Assembly: GCA_013398175.1 (NCBI GenBank)
Contig: VZRZ01007909.1
Span: forward strand, 89,436-153,435
Direction of reading: 5' to 3'
Length of the DNA: 64,000 bases
From: Climacteris rufus
Taxonomy: Eukaryota; Chordata; Aves; Passeriformes; Climacteridae
Shown here: positions 61,396-64,000 of the stretch, one piece after another
How the letters are laid out: every line of letters begins with the position of its first letter
Numbering within the stretch: position 1 is the stretch's first letter
Position numbers and translations under genes: made by a program
The notes under the pieces: generated by a model
Seen by the model: the letters and a program-made list of their open reading frames with translations, nothing else
Told to the model about the DNA's origin: nothing
The model's database searches: none

Positions 61396-64000
61396 TGAGC
61401 TTGGGTTCTCAAGGAAAGAATTCTTATCAGTTCATAAGTTTTCCTGTTGAAAACAGTCATTCAAACCCTTTTCAGCAACAACTGTAAACATTTTGCTTCC
61501 AAGTTATGACTCCTCAATTAGCAGATCCAAATTAACCAACAATGCCTCACAGGAGAACACAACAATCCAAACCCAACATTAACATCATCGTCCAAAGCTT
61601 ATTCTGTAAAAAAAAAAAAAATACTAAGAAAGGTCAGTTAATTCATCATGATGGATTATCACTAAAATTGATAAGCATTAGCATTTTTCTCCTTGCTGGA
61701 TACCCTGACTTTGATATGACACATATTGAATGAATCATCTAAGATGCAGGCACCAGGCAAGATCTATCTTCATGCAGACAGGTCGGCAACATGAGCCCTA
61801 ATGGGCCTTATCTTAATCTTGTTTAAAAGCATCTTAGATTTCTGAGTAATCTTTTCACCTTCTGATATTCTCTTTTATAGAGTGTTTTTGCTGGAGCTGC
61901 TACTGATTTTCACATAAATGCATTTTTGTTGCATAGTATCATCAGTTTTAGGAGCCTTAGAAATTATCTAGGTTTGTAATTTAGTGAATGTTAAGATTAA
62001 GCTGATTTTTTTTAAGAACTCAGTGTGCCACAGCTCCAATAATGACATTAAAAATGTCCATGTTGTTTGTAAATTATCCCATTGATGGACCACGGCATCA
62101 CAGCTGTTCAAAACAGACACCTATCCAATGTGGGGATGGATATTCATGGGTTGTCTTTCCATCCATATATTTTCCTCCATTGCATTACTAACACCAGATA
62201 TTTGCCATACATATATTTTAAACAGTCACTCTTCAATTCAAAACATATTTTTCAAGTACCTGATTAAGATAAAGGGAAAGGTTTCTACTATTCCTTTTTT
62301 CCCATTCACATTGCAGCTAGTAATTCCAAACTGAAATCCAATGTACATGCTTAACTAAATTCAAGCTCCATCACATTTCCCTGCATAGATAGTACTTAAA
62401 ATTCAGAGCATTCAGCCTTCCAGACACAAAATAACACTTTATTTTTCACCTATCCCAAAGCTGAAACTTCAATTCACAAAACAGGTCGAGCCATCAAAAA
62501 GTCTGCCTAACTCATAACAGTGAGCTCCATGAGCATGTGGATCAATCAGATCTTGACAGCCTTGAAAAATTCCTTTCAAAGCTGGAGCTTTTTAACTCCT
62601 GTGAAAATCAGTTTTGAAATGCAAATATTCTGTGTGATGATGAAAGAAAAAGACCTTCTTTTCCCTGTACCAATATGCTTACATTATTCTGTGTTTTCAA
62701 TGTATTAATCTCAGACTTAGAGCCAAGCCAAGCCAGAATAAAAGTAGTAGGAAGAAAAAGGGCACCCATAGAAAAATATTGGCAATGTGATTTTAAAATA
62801 TCATCCTTCAATTGTCTGCAATTTCTATTTATCAATACTTTGGCTGGGCTCAGGGAAGTGTTCCCACAAAGAACAAAACACTCTCAACATGTCCTGGGTG
62901 ACCTTTCAGTGAGGCAGAAGGGCAGGGGAGGGGGAAGGGTTCCAGAGCTGTCCAGCAATTGTTTTCCTCCTTTATTAAATGTCATTACACAGTCTCTCTA
63001 TACTTGCAATTCACATTACTATTCTCATAAAAACTTCCATAAATATTTGTCAGGTCTGGGGATGTGAGATCAGCTGTCCAACATGACACAGTTCTAAAGG
63101 TAACACAGGAAACTGAAATATGCTCCAGTTAAATTCTGAAATAAATTGAATGTGAAATTTGTTGTCAGATCATTACCTTTGCATGGAAGTGCATCGTTTA
63201 GTGAGCCAGGTTAAATAAATTTATGGTCAGTAATCTGCTTTTTTCAGTGGCTTACATTACCTGGTCTGATGTGGTCACCTAATGGTTACTGTCAGGAATT
63301 GCACTGGTGGCTCCAACTCCTAAAGACACCCAGGGAAGAAACAACCCTCCCTCTGCAGCCCATCAGTTAAACAATAAAACATGAAGGGTTTGTAAAAAAA
63401 AGAATAAATAGTTTTTATTTCATTTTGTAAAATATTCTCTGTTAAGGTACCTTAGACTTGAGGGGAAAGGTCTGAGACTTCTATTTCCATTATTTTGGGA
63501 TTTTTGATCTTTTGGTAGGATTTTTTTGAGATTTTCTAAAAGGTTTTTGTTTCTAAGAGGATCTTTTAAAATCCTAACTGATTATTTAAAACGTTAAAAG
63601 CCACACCTTGCAAGCATTATAAGAAAAATCAGTATGAGCTACAGAATTATATTGCAGGTTTATATTCCTGTTCCTGACCATAAACAACAGCAGGAACAAA
63701 TAGAGAAGAAAGCAGAACTACTGGGAGATACAGATTAACTATAATTAGATATCTGTTGTCAGTGAAATTAGATATTACATAGTTTGAAATGGAGAAATTT
63801 GATTCCTTTCAGCCAATGTCAGTGAGCAATTCCCCTGAGTCAAGAAAAATGTACTTGAATCTCCAATGCAGTGAAATGGAACAAGAAACAAGGGAAGAAG
63901 AAATTAACTGGATGAATTCTGCATTCTGATAGCACAGAAAAAACAGGCAAAGGCATTCTTGCTGCTGAGTTATACCTAAAGTTTCCTTTCATGATGTGAT
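61396..64000 (-). other. Probable BRIP1 intron 14 (right part, continues past the window)
   Basis: AT-rich unique sequence with an A14 run at 61608-61621. The block 61740-62060 is motif-dense (GATA-like, homeodomain-like and cttatct/agataa steps) and could be a conserved intronic element, but this is weak. No exon, RNA gene or mobile element otherwise recognised. Confidence 0.5.

Overview
The window is vertebrate nuclear DNA, most likely from a bird. The evidence is exon-intron structure with GT-AG junctions, AT-rich and CpG-poor introns and intergenic DNA, and CR1-type LINE tails. There are no bacterial-style operons. One assembly gap (3886-4825) abuts a CT-rich minisatellite. The species cannot be named from the sequence.

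The one gene I recognise with certainty is BRIP1 (FANCJ, the Fanconi anaemia / BRCA1-associated DNA helicase), on the minus strand. Six consecutive coding exons, corresponding to human exons 15-20, lie at 48022-48181, 47567-47688, 37057-37169, 35522-35604, 33984-34307 and 32393-33282. All six have consensus splice sites and their reading phases join without a break. Together they encode the second half of the helicase domain (motifs V and VI), the rest of the core, and the long disordered C-terminal tail to the stop codon. From 48182 to the window end I found no further exon, so this is probably intron 14.

Between the BRIP1 3' end and about 25.7 kb is a second cluster of exon-like minus-strand segments. 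Two phase-consistent chains, 29579-28571 and 27962-25751, encode an unrecognised protein with CxxC pairs. I could not link the two chains or name the gene. It is the most interesting unexplained item here.

The low-coordinate part (about 1-25 kb) looks intergenic. In amniotes the developmental gene TBX4 lies on this side of BRIP1 (established knowledge). Two or three blocks, mainly 22.78-23.78 kb and 18.96-19.33 kb, look like conserved regulatory elements, with local CpG, homeodomain-type, E-box and SOX-type motifs. Whether they regulate TBX4 is inference. Other features are two CR1 fragments, simple repeats, an isolated CpG micro-cluster in a BRIP1 intron and an imperfect 88-bp direct duplication.

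Most open frames in the window are chance frames in non-coding DNA and are not annotated.
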